Below are positions 1 to 8,164 of a stretch of DNA of 64,000 nt, piece by piece. The DNA lies in assembly GCF_903819335.1 (NCBI RefSeq), contig NZ_CAIJDE010000069.1, positions 24,771 to 88,770 of the forward strand, given 5' to 3'. The position numbers and the translations under genes were made by a program. The notes below the pieces were generated by a model that saw only the letters and a list, made by a program, of their open reading frames with translations, did no database searches and was not told where the DNA came from. Positions within the stretch are counted from its first letter, which is position 1; each line of letters begins with the position of its first letter. This DNA is from Flavobacterium panici. GTDB taxonomy: Bacteria; Bacteroidota; Bacteroidia; Flavobacteriales; Flavobacteriaceae.

Positions 1-1045
1 GCCGTAAAATCCTTTTCTGTTTTAGTAACATCAAAAGTATAATGTTCCGGATAAATTTTATCAAGCTGCTGGATAATATTATTTAATCCAATTTTTCCAT
101 TTCCAGATTCGCTGTCAATTTTATTTATGGAGTTTACAATCTTAAACTCAAAACGATTACCTTGCAGCTTCAAATCAATTTGAATGTTAGGAGAACTTCC
201 CGTGTCCTCTCCTGCTCCATGTTTAAAAGCATTTTCGACCAAAGAAAGTAAAATCAAAGGCGCAATAGATTTATTATGATCTATAGAATGATTGAATACT
301 ACGCTTAAATGCTCGTCATATCTCAGTTTTTCAAGCGTAATATAATTTTCAAGCAAGGAAATTTCCTGAGAAATAGGAACATAAGTCGCACTGCATCGGT
401 ATAAAATGCAATCTAAAATCTCGGACAAAACAGCAATTGATTTTGAAGTTATTGGAGAATTTGTAATGGAAAGCGAATAAATATTATTAAGCGTATTAAA
501 CAAAAAATGAGGGTTTAATTGTGCTTTCAGGATTTTTAATTCGGTTTCTGCTTTTTGTTTTTCCAGCAGTAAAGACCTTTTCTGAACGACATACTGATCT
601 TTTATCAATTTTATAAAAATAAAGAATATAGATAACGAAAGAATATGCAAAAAATAAGCTCCAAATAAAGTTGGTAAATCGGTTAGGATTTCGGCGATAG
701 GTTCCTGATTAAAAGGTCGTTTGCGCGTGAGAGTTTCCAAGCCGTACACCATTGCAATTCTGGCAATAACAGAGATAGCATAACTTCCCAGAACCAATTC
801 TGCCCAAACCCAATTATGCTTTTGTGTAATCATTAGGCGAGGTAAAATTCTATAAGACATAAAATAAGCCCCAATGATAGAAAACAACTCATAATATAAT
901 GTGTATGCTATATCAACCCATAATTCTTCTGGTTCAGAAGAAGTGTTTTTGCTAAAAAACATAATAAAAATAAATGTCCAAAAAATAATATGGGTACTTA
1001 TTCTGTGCTCTTTAGAGAACTTTATAATTTTTTCGAATGGTGTCA
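1..1045 (-). CDS. LytS-family sensor histidine kinase, C-terminus cut by window edge
   Basis: Reading the minus strand from the ATG at 1045 gives 348 residues that run off the window without a stop. The N-terminal ~150 residues hold several hydrophobic segments (about 17-32, 45-65, 80-100, 125-147), so this is a membrane sensor. A short coiled linker leads to the His_kinase motif, LNPHFLFNTLNNI, with the phospho-acceptor His near residue 170. An ATP-binding N-box (SLVENAFKHG) and an IGLNNI G-box follow. This order is typical of the LytS/YpdB-type kinases that pair with LytTR regulators in Bacteroidota; the partner would lie upstream of position 1. Only the last residues of the ATPase domain are missing. 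It is divergent from the receptor at 1387. Confidence 0.9.
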
Positions 1046-1386
1046 TGTTTGTTGAGTTGCTGAGTTGCTAAGGGTCTAAGATTCTAAGATTTTTTCTAAA
1101 GGTTTATTATTCTTTTCTAAGTTGCTGATTTTAAAAAAAAACTTAGTGTCTCAGAATCTTAGCAACTAAAAATCTAAGTAAATCAAAGTTAACATTTATT
1201 TAGAAAGACAAAATAGTTGTCGATGAACATGCAAAAAAAAGATACGAACATATAAAAATTGGCTATAAACACGATTTATGGTTTCTATTTGATTGTTTAT
1301 ACGCAATAATCGCCCTTATATCATGCGTGAAAATTTTGAGTGAAATTAAAAAGGAGTTTTGCTTAAAATTCTAAACCAATCAAAAA
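1046..1386. repeat. Divergent intergenic region with an imperfect inverted repeat of TCTAAG/CTTAG words
   Basis: Between the kinase and the receptor, 1058-1180 is built from words such as GCTAAG, ATTCTAAG, CTTAG and TCTTAGC. The left half (gagttgctaagggtctaagattctaagat) is answered by a roughly complementary right half (cttagtgtctcagaatcttagcaac). The same family recurs at 49625-49710. It is non-coding and looks like a dispersed Flavobacterium intergenic repeat. The remaining ~200 bp must hold the receptor promoter; I could not assign a clean TAnnTTTG box there. Confidence 0.6.
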
Positions 1387-3735
1387 ATGAAACAGTTAAC
1401 ATTATTAATCGTATTACTATTCAGCTTCACATCTGGAGCACAAACTTCACAATTTACTATCAAAGGAAAAATAGTAGATTCTAAAACTAAACAGGCTTTA
1501 CCTTATGTAACACTTTTATTATCATCTGCAGAAAATAAAAAAGAAGCTGTTACAGACGCTGATGGAAATTACATTTTAAAAAGCAATTCAGGAAATTACC
1601 AATTGAAAGCAGTTTATATGTCGTACAAGACTTTTACAGTCGAAAATATCCAATTAAATAAAGATATTGTCATGAAAGACATTCTTTTAGAAGAAAGCAT
1701 CAATCAATTAAACGAAGTAAACGTTATTGCCGAAAAATCAGCGGTAGAAATGAAAATTGATAAAAAAGTCTTTAATGTTGGAAAAGATATTTTATCCAGC
1801 GGCGGATCTGCCAATGATATTTTAAACAACGTTCCTTCGGTAAATGTTGATATTGCAGGAGTTGTAAGCCTTAGAGGAAACAGCAGTGTTACGGTATTGA
1901 TAAACGGCAAACCTTCTATGCTGACCGCAAATAATGGTTTGTCACAAATATCAGCAGCTAATATTGAAAAAGTAGAAGTTATTACTAATCCTTCCTCGGC
2001 ATATGAAGCTCAGGGCGGTGCGGGAATCATTAATATTATTATGAAAAAGAACACCATGAAAGGTTTCAACGGTTCGCTTCAGGCCGGAATTGGAAATCCT
2101 GCGAGACATAACTTAAATGCCAATGTGAGTTATAAGACAGAAAAAGTAAATCTTTTTGGAAATTTAGGGTATCGTTATTTAGATATTTATGGTTATAACA
2201 AACAGTTTCAAACGAATACAGATAACGGTACAACGACTATTTTAAATCAATATGATGATATGAAACGAAGCATTGGCGTGTATAATATGTACGTAGGCGG
2301 GGATTATTATATCAATGCAAAAAACACATTAACAGGAAGTTATTACCGTAGTAAAGACAACAATAACAACAAAATGCATTACAACTACAATTATGCTAAT
2401 GCAAATAATGTTACGGATAGTATTATTTCAAGATCCGAAAAATATAAAGAGCCTCAAATTTACAATGCATTAGAATTAAATTATGTAAAAACATTTGACA
2501 GAAAGGATAAAAAATGGACCACAAGTTTGCAATACGATTTCTGGAATGATGATGAAAACCAATACATTACACAGCAAAAAACATTTCCTTTTAATGCATC
2601 GGTTTCTAATTTGTATTCGAGAGATATTGAAAGCAGTAATGATATTTTTATAAAATCAGATTTTGTAAATCCAATTTCTGAAAATTCTAAAATTGAAATG
2701 GGAATTAGAAGTGATCTTCGTGCGTTAAGAAGTGATTATCACACCATTCTGGATAATGTACTACAAGAACAATTTACCAATAAATTAAAATATGATGAGA
2801 ATTTATACAGTGCTTATTTTCAGTTTTCGAGCAAATACAAAAAGTTCAATTACCAGTTAGGTCTGCGTTCTGAACTATCAGATATTAAAATAGCCGATAC
2901 TAAAAACACGTTTAACAATGCTAAAAACTACATTAACCTCTTCCCTACGCTGCATTTTGTATATAATTTAACCGAAAAAACAGATTTACAGTTGAGCTAC
3001 AGTAAACGTATCAACAGACCAAGATTCTGGCAGTTAAATCCGTTTTCGGGAGTTTCAGATTTAAGAAATTTAACCGTAGGAAATCCAGATTTGAACCCAA
3101 TGTTTACCAATTCTTTTGAGTTTACATTATTAACAAAACCGGGAAAATTCAGCATTAATCCGTCTGTTTATTACAAGCATACAACTAATTATTTTGAATA
3201 CATAGTAAAACGTACTGATGAAAATTATTTTGTAAGCACGCCTGTAAACCTTGATACTGAAGACCGTTACGGTGCAGAAGTTTCGACAACGTATAATCCA
3301 ACAAAATGGCTTAGACTGGCTTTAGATTTTAATTATTACAAATTTAAACAGCAGGGAACTTTTGAAAATGTAAATTATAATGCCGAAGATCAAACCTGGC
3401 TTTCCAACTTTAGATCTGTCGTGAAGTTTCCTAAAATTATTTCGGGAGAATTCAGTTTTAGATACCGAGGAAAAAATCAAGGCGTTCAATCGCTTACAGA
3501 AGCGCAGTATAGTGCAAATTTAGGCTTGAGCAAAGATTTTCTTGGAGATAAAATGTCGGTAACTTTAAATGTAAATAACTTATTCAATTCGCAGATTACG
3601 ACTGAAAAAATTACAACTCAATATTACTATTTGGAATCTGAAGCCAGATCGCAAGGAAGATATATTAATCTTAATGTTATTTATCGCTTTAACAGAAGTA
3701 AAAATGATGCGGATCGTCTACCTGATAATATGTAA
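1387..3735 (+). CDS. TonB-dependent receptor, OMP_b-brl_3 family
   Basis: A 782-residue protein with an N-terminal signal peptide ending near GAQT (residue ~20). A carboxypeptidase-regulatory-like beta domain follows (about 24-110, IKGKIVDSKTKQALPYVTLLL). Next is a plug domain with the typical VEVITNPSSAYEAQGGAGIINIIMKK stretch around 195-220. The rest is an aromatic-rich outer-membrane barrel, with a NVNNLFNSQ motif near the end and a final YRFNRSKND strand. Length and order match outer-membrane receptors of the PF14905 type common in Flavobacterium. The ligand cannot be predicted. The gene stands alone and ends at the hairpin terminator 3792-3822. The divergent LytS-like kinase may regulate it (inference from position only). 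Confidence 0.9.
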   Translation: MKQLTLLIVLLFSFTSGAQTSQFTIKGKIVDSKTKQALPYVTLLLSSAENKKEAVTDADGNYILKSNSGNYQLKAVYMSYKTFTVENIQLNKDIVMKDILLEESINQLNEVNVIAEKSAVEMKIDKKVFNVGKDILSSGGSANDILNNVPSVNVDIAGVVSLRGNSSVTVLINGKPSMLTANNGLSQISAANIEKVEVITNPSSAYEAQGGAGIINIIMKKNTMKGFNGSLQAGIGNPARHNLNANVSYKTEKVNLFGNLGYRYLDIYGYNKQFQTNTDNGTTTILNQYDDMKRSIGVYNMYVGGDYYINAKNTLTGSYYRSKDNNNNKMHYNYNYANANNVTDSIISRSEKYKEPQIYNALELNYVKTFDRKDKKWTTSLQYDFWNDDENQYITQQKTFPFNASVSNLYSRDIESSNDIFIKSDFVNPISENSKIEMGIRSDLRALRSDYHTILDNVLQEQFTNKLKYDENLYSAYFQFSSKYKKFNYQLGLRSELSDIKIADTKNTFNNAKNYINLFPTLHFVYNLTEKTDLQLSYSKRINRPRFWQLNPFSGVSDLRNLTVGNPDLNPMFTNSFEFTLLTKPGKFSINPSVYYKHTTNYFEYIVKRTDENYFVSTPVNLDTEDRYGAEVSTTYNPTKWLRLALDFNYYKFKQQGTFENVNYNAEDQTWLSNFRSVVKFPKIISGEFSFRYRGKNQGVQSLTEAQYSANLGLSKDFLGDKMSVTLNVNNLFNSQITTEKITTQYYYLESEARSQGRYINLNVIYRFNRSKNDADRLPDNM

Positions 3736-3791
3736 AAAAGGTTTAAATTCCAATTTTTAAATTCCAAATTCCAAAACTTAATTTTAATTAG

Positions 3792-3822
3792 AAAGCCGTT
3801 TTAATTTACTAAAACGGCTTTT
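3792..3822. terminator. Bidirectional Rho-independent terminator
   Basis: AAAGCCGTTTT (3792-3802) pairs with AAAACGGCTTT (3811-3821) around an 8-nt loop, with T/A tracts on both sides. It lies between the converging TonB receptor and DUF2200 genes and can serve both. Confidence 0.85.
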
Positions 3823-3826
3823 GCTT

Positions 3827-4180
3827 TTATTCTCTTAGGATTTTTTCCATTTTCTTTCCTTTGGCCAATTCGTCTACTAATTTATCCATGTAGCGAATCT
3901 TTTGCATTAGCGGATCTTCGATATCTTTAATTCGGTAACCGCAGATTACGCCAGTAATTTTAGATGCATTTGGATTTAAGTTTGGTGCTTCTGCAAAAAA
4001 GGTTTGCAAATCTGCTTTCTTTTCGATTTGATCTCTAAATTGTTTATCGTTATAACCCGTCAGCCAAAGTATAACCGTATCTACTTCTTCTGCCGTGCGT
4101 CCCTTCTTTTCTACTTTTTCCTTGTATAATCGATAAATACTCGCAAATGAATATTGAAATACTTTAGCATTATTATTCAT
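3827..4180 (-). CDS. DUF2200 family protein
   Basis: This encodes 117 residues when started at the ATG at 4180, which has an AAGAAGAAAAC Shine-Dalgarno-like stretch just upstream. An in-frame upstream start at 4258 would add 26 Phe/Ile-rich residues translated from repeat-adjacent DNA and is unlikely. The sequence (VFQYSFASIYRLYKEK, DTVILWLTGY, ITGVICGYRIKDIEDPLMQKIRYMDKLVDELAKGK) matches the DUF2200 family of small soluble proteins of unknown function. No signal peptide or membrane segment. It is monocistronic, convergent with the TonB receptor. Confidence 0.88.
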   Translation of the reverse strand: MNNNAKVFQYSFASIYRLYKEKVEKKGRTAEEVDTVILWLTGYNDKQFRDQIEKKADLQTFFAEAPNLNPNASKITGVICGYRIKDIEDPLMQKIRYMDKLVDELAKGKKMEKILRE

Positions 4181-4259
4181 GTTTTCTTCTTTTTTAATGA
4201 ATTTAAAATTATAAAAAAATTGAATTCTATTGGTTAAAATTAACAAAATGAATATCAAC

Positions 4260-4405
4260 CGTTCCTACGGAACGTATTATGCATGTCGCATTATTTTCAA
4301 CGGATTAAAATCCGTTGCTACAATATGAATCGTTCCTTCGGAACTTTTACCTTTAATAAAGAGCCAGAGGCTCGATTTATATTGTAGGGCCGGATTTTAA
4401 TCCGG
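4260..4405. repeat. Composite palindromic repeat (multibranched hairpin element)
   Basis: A string of small perfect palindromes: CGTTCC-tac-GGAACG (4260-4274), AACGGATT-aa-AATCCGTT (4299-4316), CTACAATAT (4318-4326), GTTCC-ttc-GGAAC (4332-4344), GAGCC-aga-GGCTC (4361-4373), ATATTGTAG (4379-4387), and CCGGATT..AATCCGG (4390-4405). CTACAATAT and ATATTGTAG pair across the two inner hairpins, so the unit folds as a closed stem with two internal stem-loops, flanked by two further hairpins. The same architecture recurs three times at 20415-20683. It is REP/BIME-like; no transposase is adjacent. Confidence 0.85.
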
Positions 4406-4439
4406 TTTAACGGATGATGAAAAAAATCAAAAAAAAATA

Positions 4440-4484
4440 TTGCGCAGTCAAATGACTTCATTATATTTGCAGTCAAATAACTGC
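4440..4484 (+). promoter_or_regulatory. Promoter with two overlapping operator palindromes upstream of arsR-like gene
   Basis: A perfect Bacteroidota -7 box, TATATTTG, lies at 4462-4469, with TTG (4440-4442) 19 bp upstream as the -33 element. Two palindromes bracket the box: AGTCAaaTGACT (4446-4457) and GCAGTcaaataACTGC (4469-4484). The second touches the -7 box and lies a few bases before the start codon at 4488. The layout suggests autorepression by the ArsR-type protein (inference). Confidence 0.7.
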
Positions 4485-4487
4485 ACA

Positions 4488-4814
4488 ATGGAAATACGTA
4501 GAGATGTTTTTCAGGCAATTGCCGATCCAACGCGAAGAGCAATTTTAAATTTGGTGGCCATTCAGGCGATGACACCAGGAACTATAGCGGAAAATTTTGA
4601 TTCGTCAAGACAGACTATTTCGAAACATATTAAAATATTAACGGAATGCGAACTGCTTGACCAACAGCAAAACGGACGCGAGATTTATTACTATATAAAT
4701 CCGAAGAAAATAAAAGAAGTTGCTGATTTTATTGAGCCATTCCGCCAAATGTGGGACGATCGTTTTAATAAATTAGAAAGTATAATGAAAAACTATAAAC
4801 CGAAAAAAGATTAA
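4488..4814 (+). CDS. ArsR-family winged-helix repressor
   Basis: Starting at ATG 4488 the product has 108 residues: MEIRRDVFQAIADPTRRAILNLV, a helix-turn-helix (TPGTIAENFDSSRQTISKHIKIL) and a beta-wing (LLDQQQNGREIYYYI), the standard ArsR fold. No Cys-based metal site is visible, so it is probably of the non-metal ArsR type that commonly sits before SRPBCC genes. An upstream TTG or ATG start (4440/4452) would place translation inside the promoter and is rejected. It is followed after 3 bp by the SRPBCC gene and then a DoxX gene, forming one operon. Confidence 0.92.
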   Translation: MEIRRDVFQAIADPTRRAILNLVAIQAMTPGTIAENFDSSRQTISKHIKILTECELLDQQQNGREIYYYINPKKIKEVADFIEPFRQMWDDRFNKLESIMKNYKPKKD

Positions 4815-4817
4815 TTT

Positions 4818-5285
4818 ATGGAACGTAAAACAAAAATTAATGCCGAAAATGGCCAGCAGGAAATCGTAATTACAAGAGAATTTGATCTTCCGGTTGATTT
4901 ACTTTTTAAAGCTTATGCGGAGCCTGAAATTGTGGAACAATGGATGGGAACAAAAGTGGTAAAATTAGAAAATAAACAACACGGCGGCTGGCAGTTTGAA
5001 ACTAAAGACCCAAACGGAAATGTTGTATTTAGTGCCAATGGTGTCATTCATGATTTTGTTCCTAATGAAAGAATTACCAGAACTTTTGAAATGGACAATG
5101 CCAATTTTGCGCCTCAATTGGAGTTTTTGGAGTTTGAAGAACTTACAGAAGATACAAGCAGATTGACAATGCAGATTATCTACAAATCTGTAGAACACAG
5201 AGATCAACAATTGAAATTGCCTTTTGCACAAGGTCTAAATTTCGCACACAATCGCTTACAGGAAATAGTAAACAAACTTAAATAA
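4818..5285 (+). CDS. SRPBCC / AHSA1-like domain protein
   Basis: A 155-residue soluble protein with the AHSA1-type START-like fold: ITREFDLPVDLLFKAYAEPEIVEQWMG near the N-terminus, a beta-rich centre (GGWQFETKDPNGNVVFSANGVIHDFVPNERITRTFEMD), and the terminal helix HNRLQEIVNKLK. Members bind hydrophobic ligands or act as chaperone-like modules; no catalytic residue can be assigned. It lies 3 bp after the ArsR-like repressor and 6 bp before the DoxX-like gene. ArsR/SRPBCC/DoxX triplets of this kind recur in Bacteroidota, and the three are probably co-expressed. Confidence 0.9.
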   Translation: MERKTKINAENGQQEIVITREFDLPVDLLFKAYAEPEIVEQWMGTKVVKLENKQHGGWQFETKDPNGNVVFSANGVIHDFVPNERITRTFEMDNANFAPQLEFLEFEELTEDTSRLTMQIIYKSVEHRDQQLKLPFAQGLNFAHNRLQEIVNKLK

Positions 5286-5291
5286 ATCGTT

Positions 5292-5666
5292 ATGAGCAAA
5301 AGAAACAAAATTATTTATTGGATTGCCACAATTTGGCTGGCATTAGGAATGACTTCAACTGGAATTGTACAAATTATAAAAATGAAAGAAGAAGCCGATA
5401 TGATGGCAAATTTAGGCTATCCGCTTTACTTTTTAACCATTCTTGGCGTTTGGAAAATTTTAGGTGTAATTGCTATTTTAATTCCAAAGTTTCCTTTATT
5501 AAAAGAATGGGCTTACGCAGGATTCTTCTTTGCCATGAGCGGTGCTATTTTCTCTCATTTTGCTGTAGGAGATTCTGGTGTAGCGTATTTTGGACCAACA
5601 TTATTATTGGTTTTAACTGTTACTTCATGGTATTTTAGACCTGTTTCGAGAAAAACGGTTATTTAG
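5292..5666 (+). CDS. DoxX-like inner-membrane protein
   Basis: A 124-residue protein with four hydrophobic helices (about 10-28, 43-63, 72-92, 97-116). It carries the DoxX-like features GMTSTGIVQIIKM near helix 1, LGYPLYFLTILGVWKILGVIAIL in the middle and a FSHFAVGD loop. It lacks charged catalytic residues. The DoxX superfamily includes quinone-linked and unknown small membrane proteins. It is the last gene of the ArsR/SRPBCC operon (6-bp gap) and is followed by a dispersed repeat rather than a clear U-tract terminator. Confidence 0.88.
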   Translation: MSKRNKIIYWIATIWLALGMTSTGIVQIIKMKEEADMMANLGYPLYFLTILGVWKILGVIAILIPKFPLLKEWAYAGFFFAMSGAIFSHFAVGDSGVAYFGPTLLLVLTVTSWYFRPVSRKTVI

Positions 5667-5825
5667 TCTCAGTTTACAGTCGCAGTTTTCAGTCTCAGTT
5701 TGCAGTCATAGTTTATAGATTGTCAGGCTGAGCGAAGTCGAAGCCCTCGTTTCGTAAAAAGCCCTTCGACTTCGCTCAGGGTGACAGCAGTTTTCAAAAC
5801 TGAAAACTGCGACTGTGACTGTAAA
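5667..5825. repeat. Inverted dispersed repeat between convergent genes
   Basis: The left side (cagtttacagtcgcagttttcagtctc) is answered by gaaaactgcgactgtgactgtaaac on the right. Inside sits a second inverted pair, GCTGAGCGAAGTCGAAG (5732-5748) against CTTCGACTTCGCTCAG (5764-5779). The inner module also appears, diverged, at 45275-45317 and 51169-51188. The outer module resembles 20744-20770. Nothing coding is seen here; it may also act as a terminator. Confidence 0.75.
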
Positions 5826-6989
5826 CTAATAAACTTGATTAAAAAAATCAGTTAAAAACTCTAAATTGCTTTCTACATGCATAGCGTCGGTCATTTTTAA
5901 AGTATCTTCTGTTATTTCTTCCATACGACTGCGCATTTTATTTTCAAATAAAGAAACAGCATCTTCTGTAGTTTCATGATTACCAAAACAAAATATTTCA
6001 TAAAAGTCTAAAGCATCGGCCATAGCCTGGTTTGCTCCTTCTCCTGCATAAGGCGGAATACGATGTGCGGCATCACCAATTATGGTAAGATTTGACAGCG
6101 GTTTCCAATATTGGTCAATCGGGAAATGATACATAGGTCTTGGAATAATAGAAATTTCATTGGTTTCAAAAATTTCCTGCCAATCAGTATTCCAGGTTCT
6201 GAATTCGTTTTTAAACCATTCAGCAACCGAGCTTTTATCCTTAAAATTAATTCCTGAATTGGTAACCCAATTATCTTCTGTTTTTATTCCAATTAAAATC
6301 GTTAAGGTGCCATCAGCTTTTGAGCTGCAAAAGAATGTTTTACCTTCTTCCAGAGCAAAAAGTTTTCCGTCGTTTACAAGCTTCCAAAGATTTGGTGCGT
6401 TTTTTTCTGCCTTATAAATATTAATTTCAACAGCCGTAACGCCCGAAAATATAGGCTCGATGTCTGTAAGATATTTTCTCACACGCGAATTTGCGCCGTC
6501 TGAAGCAATTACAAAATCGGCATAAGTTGTCGTTCCATTCTCAAAAGAAATTTCCCAGCCAGTTCCAGAAGGTTTCATTTGGGTGAATTTAGAATTCCAA
6601 ATCACATTTTCTTCTTTAAGCGAGGCAATCAGTAAATCACGCAAAGGTCCGCGGTCAATTTCCGGGCGAAAATGCTCGTTTCCGAAATCTTCTTCAGGTT
6701 TTTCTTCCTGATCATCAAATACTACAGTCATATCTTTATTGGCAATTCGCATTTTATCTGCTCCGGGGCGATAGTATTTTTTAAATTCTTCCATTAATCC
6801 AGCTTCCTGTATCGCTTTTAAACCTGTATCTTCATGTAAATCAAGTGTATGACCTTGCTGACGAACATTACGATTTTCGTCTCTTTCATAAACTTTTACA
6901 TCAATTCCTTTTTTCTGCAGTAGTCTGGCAAGAGTTAATCCGCCTGGGCCTCCGCCAATAATGGCTACTTTTTTATTATCTAATAACAT
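5826..6989 (-). CDS. TetX-family FAD-dependent monooxygenase (divergent paralogue)
   Basis: A 387-residue group A flavoprotein monooxygenase. Residues 8-16 give the Rossmann GGGPGG motif, followed by VYERDE at the end of beta2. A DG motif (ASDGANSRVRK) occurs near 173. The FAD-pyrophosphate motif is IIGDAAHRIPPYAGEGANQAMADALD near 303-328. It aligns along its length with the closer TetX homologue at 10328 but differs in the substrate-domain core. Predicted cytoplasmic, using FAD and NAD(P)H to hydroxylate a small molecule; the substrate is unknown. It is transcribed away from the AraC regulator at 7085, which is the likely controller. Confidence 0.88.
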   Translation of the reverse strand: MLLDNKKVAIIGGGPGGLTLARLLQKKGIDVKVYERDENRNVRQQGHTLDLHEDTGLKAIQEAGLMEEFKKYYRPGADKMRIANKDMTVVFDDQEEKPEEDFGNEHFRPEIDRGPLRDLLIASLKEENVIWNSKFTQMKPSGTGWEISFENGTTTYADFVIASDGANSRVRKYLTDIEPIFSGVTAVEINIYKAEKNAPNLWKLVNDGKLFALEEGKTFFCSSKADGTLTILIGIKTEDNWVTNSGINFKDKSSVAEWFKNEFRTWNTDWQEIFETNEISIIPRPMYHFPIDQYWKPLSNLTIIGDAAHRIPPYAGEGANQAMADALDFYEIFCFGNHETTEDAVSLFENKMRSRMEEITEDTLKMTDAMHVESNLEFLTDFFNQVY

Positions 6990-7084
6990 ACTTATATCTT
7001 TTTTAATTTGTTTAAATTTTCATTACAAAATTATCTGTATATTTATAGGTAAAATATTCGATTTTGATATTAAAATAGTCGTAA

Positions 7085-8047
7085 ATGAAAATTGAAGTTG
7101 TAGATAAAAACGGTTCAGGAATCCTGCATAAGTTTGCCGATGCAATTGGAGCTCGTGTACGCGGTCGTTTTATTGATATTCCACAGCATCTGGGAGAAGG
7201 CTATATGACTGGTTTTACATGGGGAAAAGATTTGCGAATGATGATCAGGAATTATTATTTAAAAGAAGAAATTGTTCTTGATCGTAAAAATGAAATTCCC
7301 GAAGGACAAGAAAATGTGATCTTTTTTTTAAGCGGTATTTTTGATTCTTCTAACCAAAAACAAGAAACAATAATCGCAGAACAACCCAATGTTTTTATCG
7401 CCATGCAATCTGTTTCTTCTGTAATATCCATGCCTCAAAATACATTTTTTAGAAGTGTAACCATTTCTGCATCAAGAGAATATTTACAGGAAAGATTTGG
7501 AGAACTACAACATCCAATAGTTTCAAGCATCCTTTCATCTAAAGATACTTTTGCTTACGAAATTGGAATTTCTCCCGCCATGATTACAACAGCAAGCGAA
7601 ATGCTGCATCAATCTGTGCCCGAAAGTTTAGACAATCATTATAACAAACTAAAATGCGAAGAACTGCTTTGCCATATTTTTGCTTTGTTATTGCAGCGGG
7701 AAGATACACCAGCAAGCGGCATACATATAAAAGATATTAAGGCAATTTATGCCATTAAATACCATTTGCAATCCAATTTAGACAAAGCTCCAGAGATTAA
7801 TTCACTAGCTAAAGAAGCCGGAATGAGCGAACCCAAGCTTAGAAAATTGTTTAAGCAGACTTTTGGTAAAGGTGTTTTTGAATATTATCAATTTATGAGA
7901 ATACAGGAAGCTGCCAGGCTTTTAAAGGAAAAACATTTGTCAGTTTCAGAAGTTGGTTATCAATTAGGATTTACCAATCTGAGTCATTTTTCAAGGGTTT
8001 TTGAACAGCAAATTGGACTGAAACCTAAGAAATATTCGCTAACATAA
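7085..8047 (+). CDS. AraC-family transcriptional regulator
   Basis: 320 residues. The C-terminal ~100 carry two helix-turn-helix units: ...INSLAKEAGMSEPKLRKLFKQTF and ...HLSVSEVGYQLGFTNLSHFSRVFEQQIGLKPKKY, the classic AraC signature. The N-terminal ~210 residues would be the effector domain; no specific cupin motif is obvious. It is divergent from the FAD monooxygenase at 5826-6989 with 95 bp between the starts, so it probably regulates that gene and itself. The porin-like gene 8165 lies downstream on the same strand after 117 bp. Confidence 0.9.
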   Translation: MKIEVVDKNGSGILHKFADAIGARVRGRFIDIPQHLGEGYMTGFTWGKDLRMMIRNYYLKEEIVLDRKNEIPEGQENVIFFLSGIFDSSNQKQETIIAEQPNVFIAMQSVSSVISMPQNTFFRSVTISASREYLQERFGELQHPIVSSILSSKDTFAYEIGISPAMITTASEMLHQSVPESLDNHYNKLKCEELLCHIFALLLQREDTPASGIHIKDIKAIYAIKYHLQSNLDKAPEINSLAKEAGMSEPKLRKLFKQTFGKGVFEYYQFMRIQEAARLLKEKHLSVSEVGYQLGFTNLSHFSRVFEQQIGLKPKKYSLT

Positions 8048-8164
8048 TCAATACTTTATGTGTTAAAAATGATGTAAGGCATTTTAGAAATAGTTTTATA
8101 TTAGCAAAAAAGAAATCAGTAACCAAATCACAGTTTTAATAAAGATATTTGATTATAATCTCAA

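Noticed and set aside
4318..4575. 85-codon minus-strand ORF
   Set aside because: It is read through the composite repeat and the antisense of arsR; its sequence follows the palindromes, not a protein family.
5318..5638. 106-codon Cys/Phe-rich ORF
   Set aside because: It overlaps the DoxX-like gene in another frame, has no start signal, and the DoxX frame has clear family motifs.
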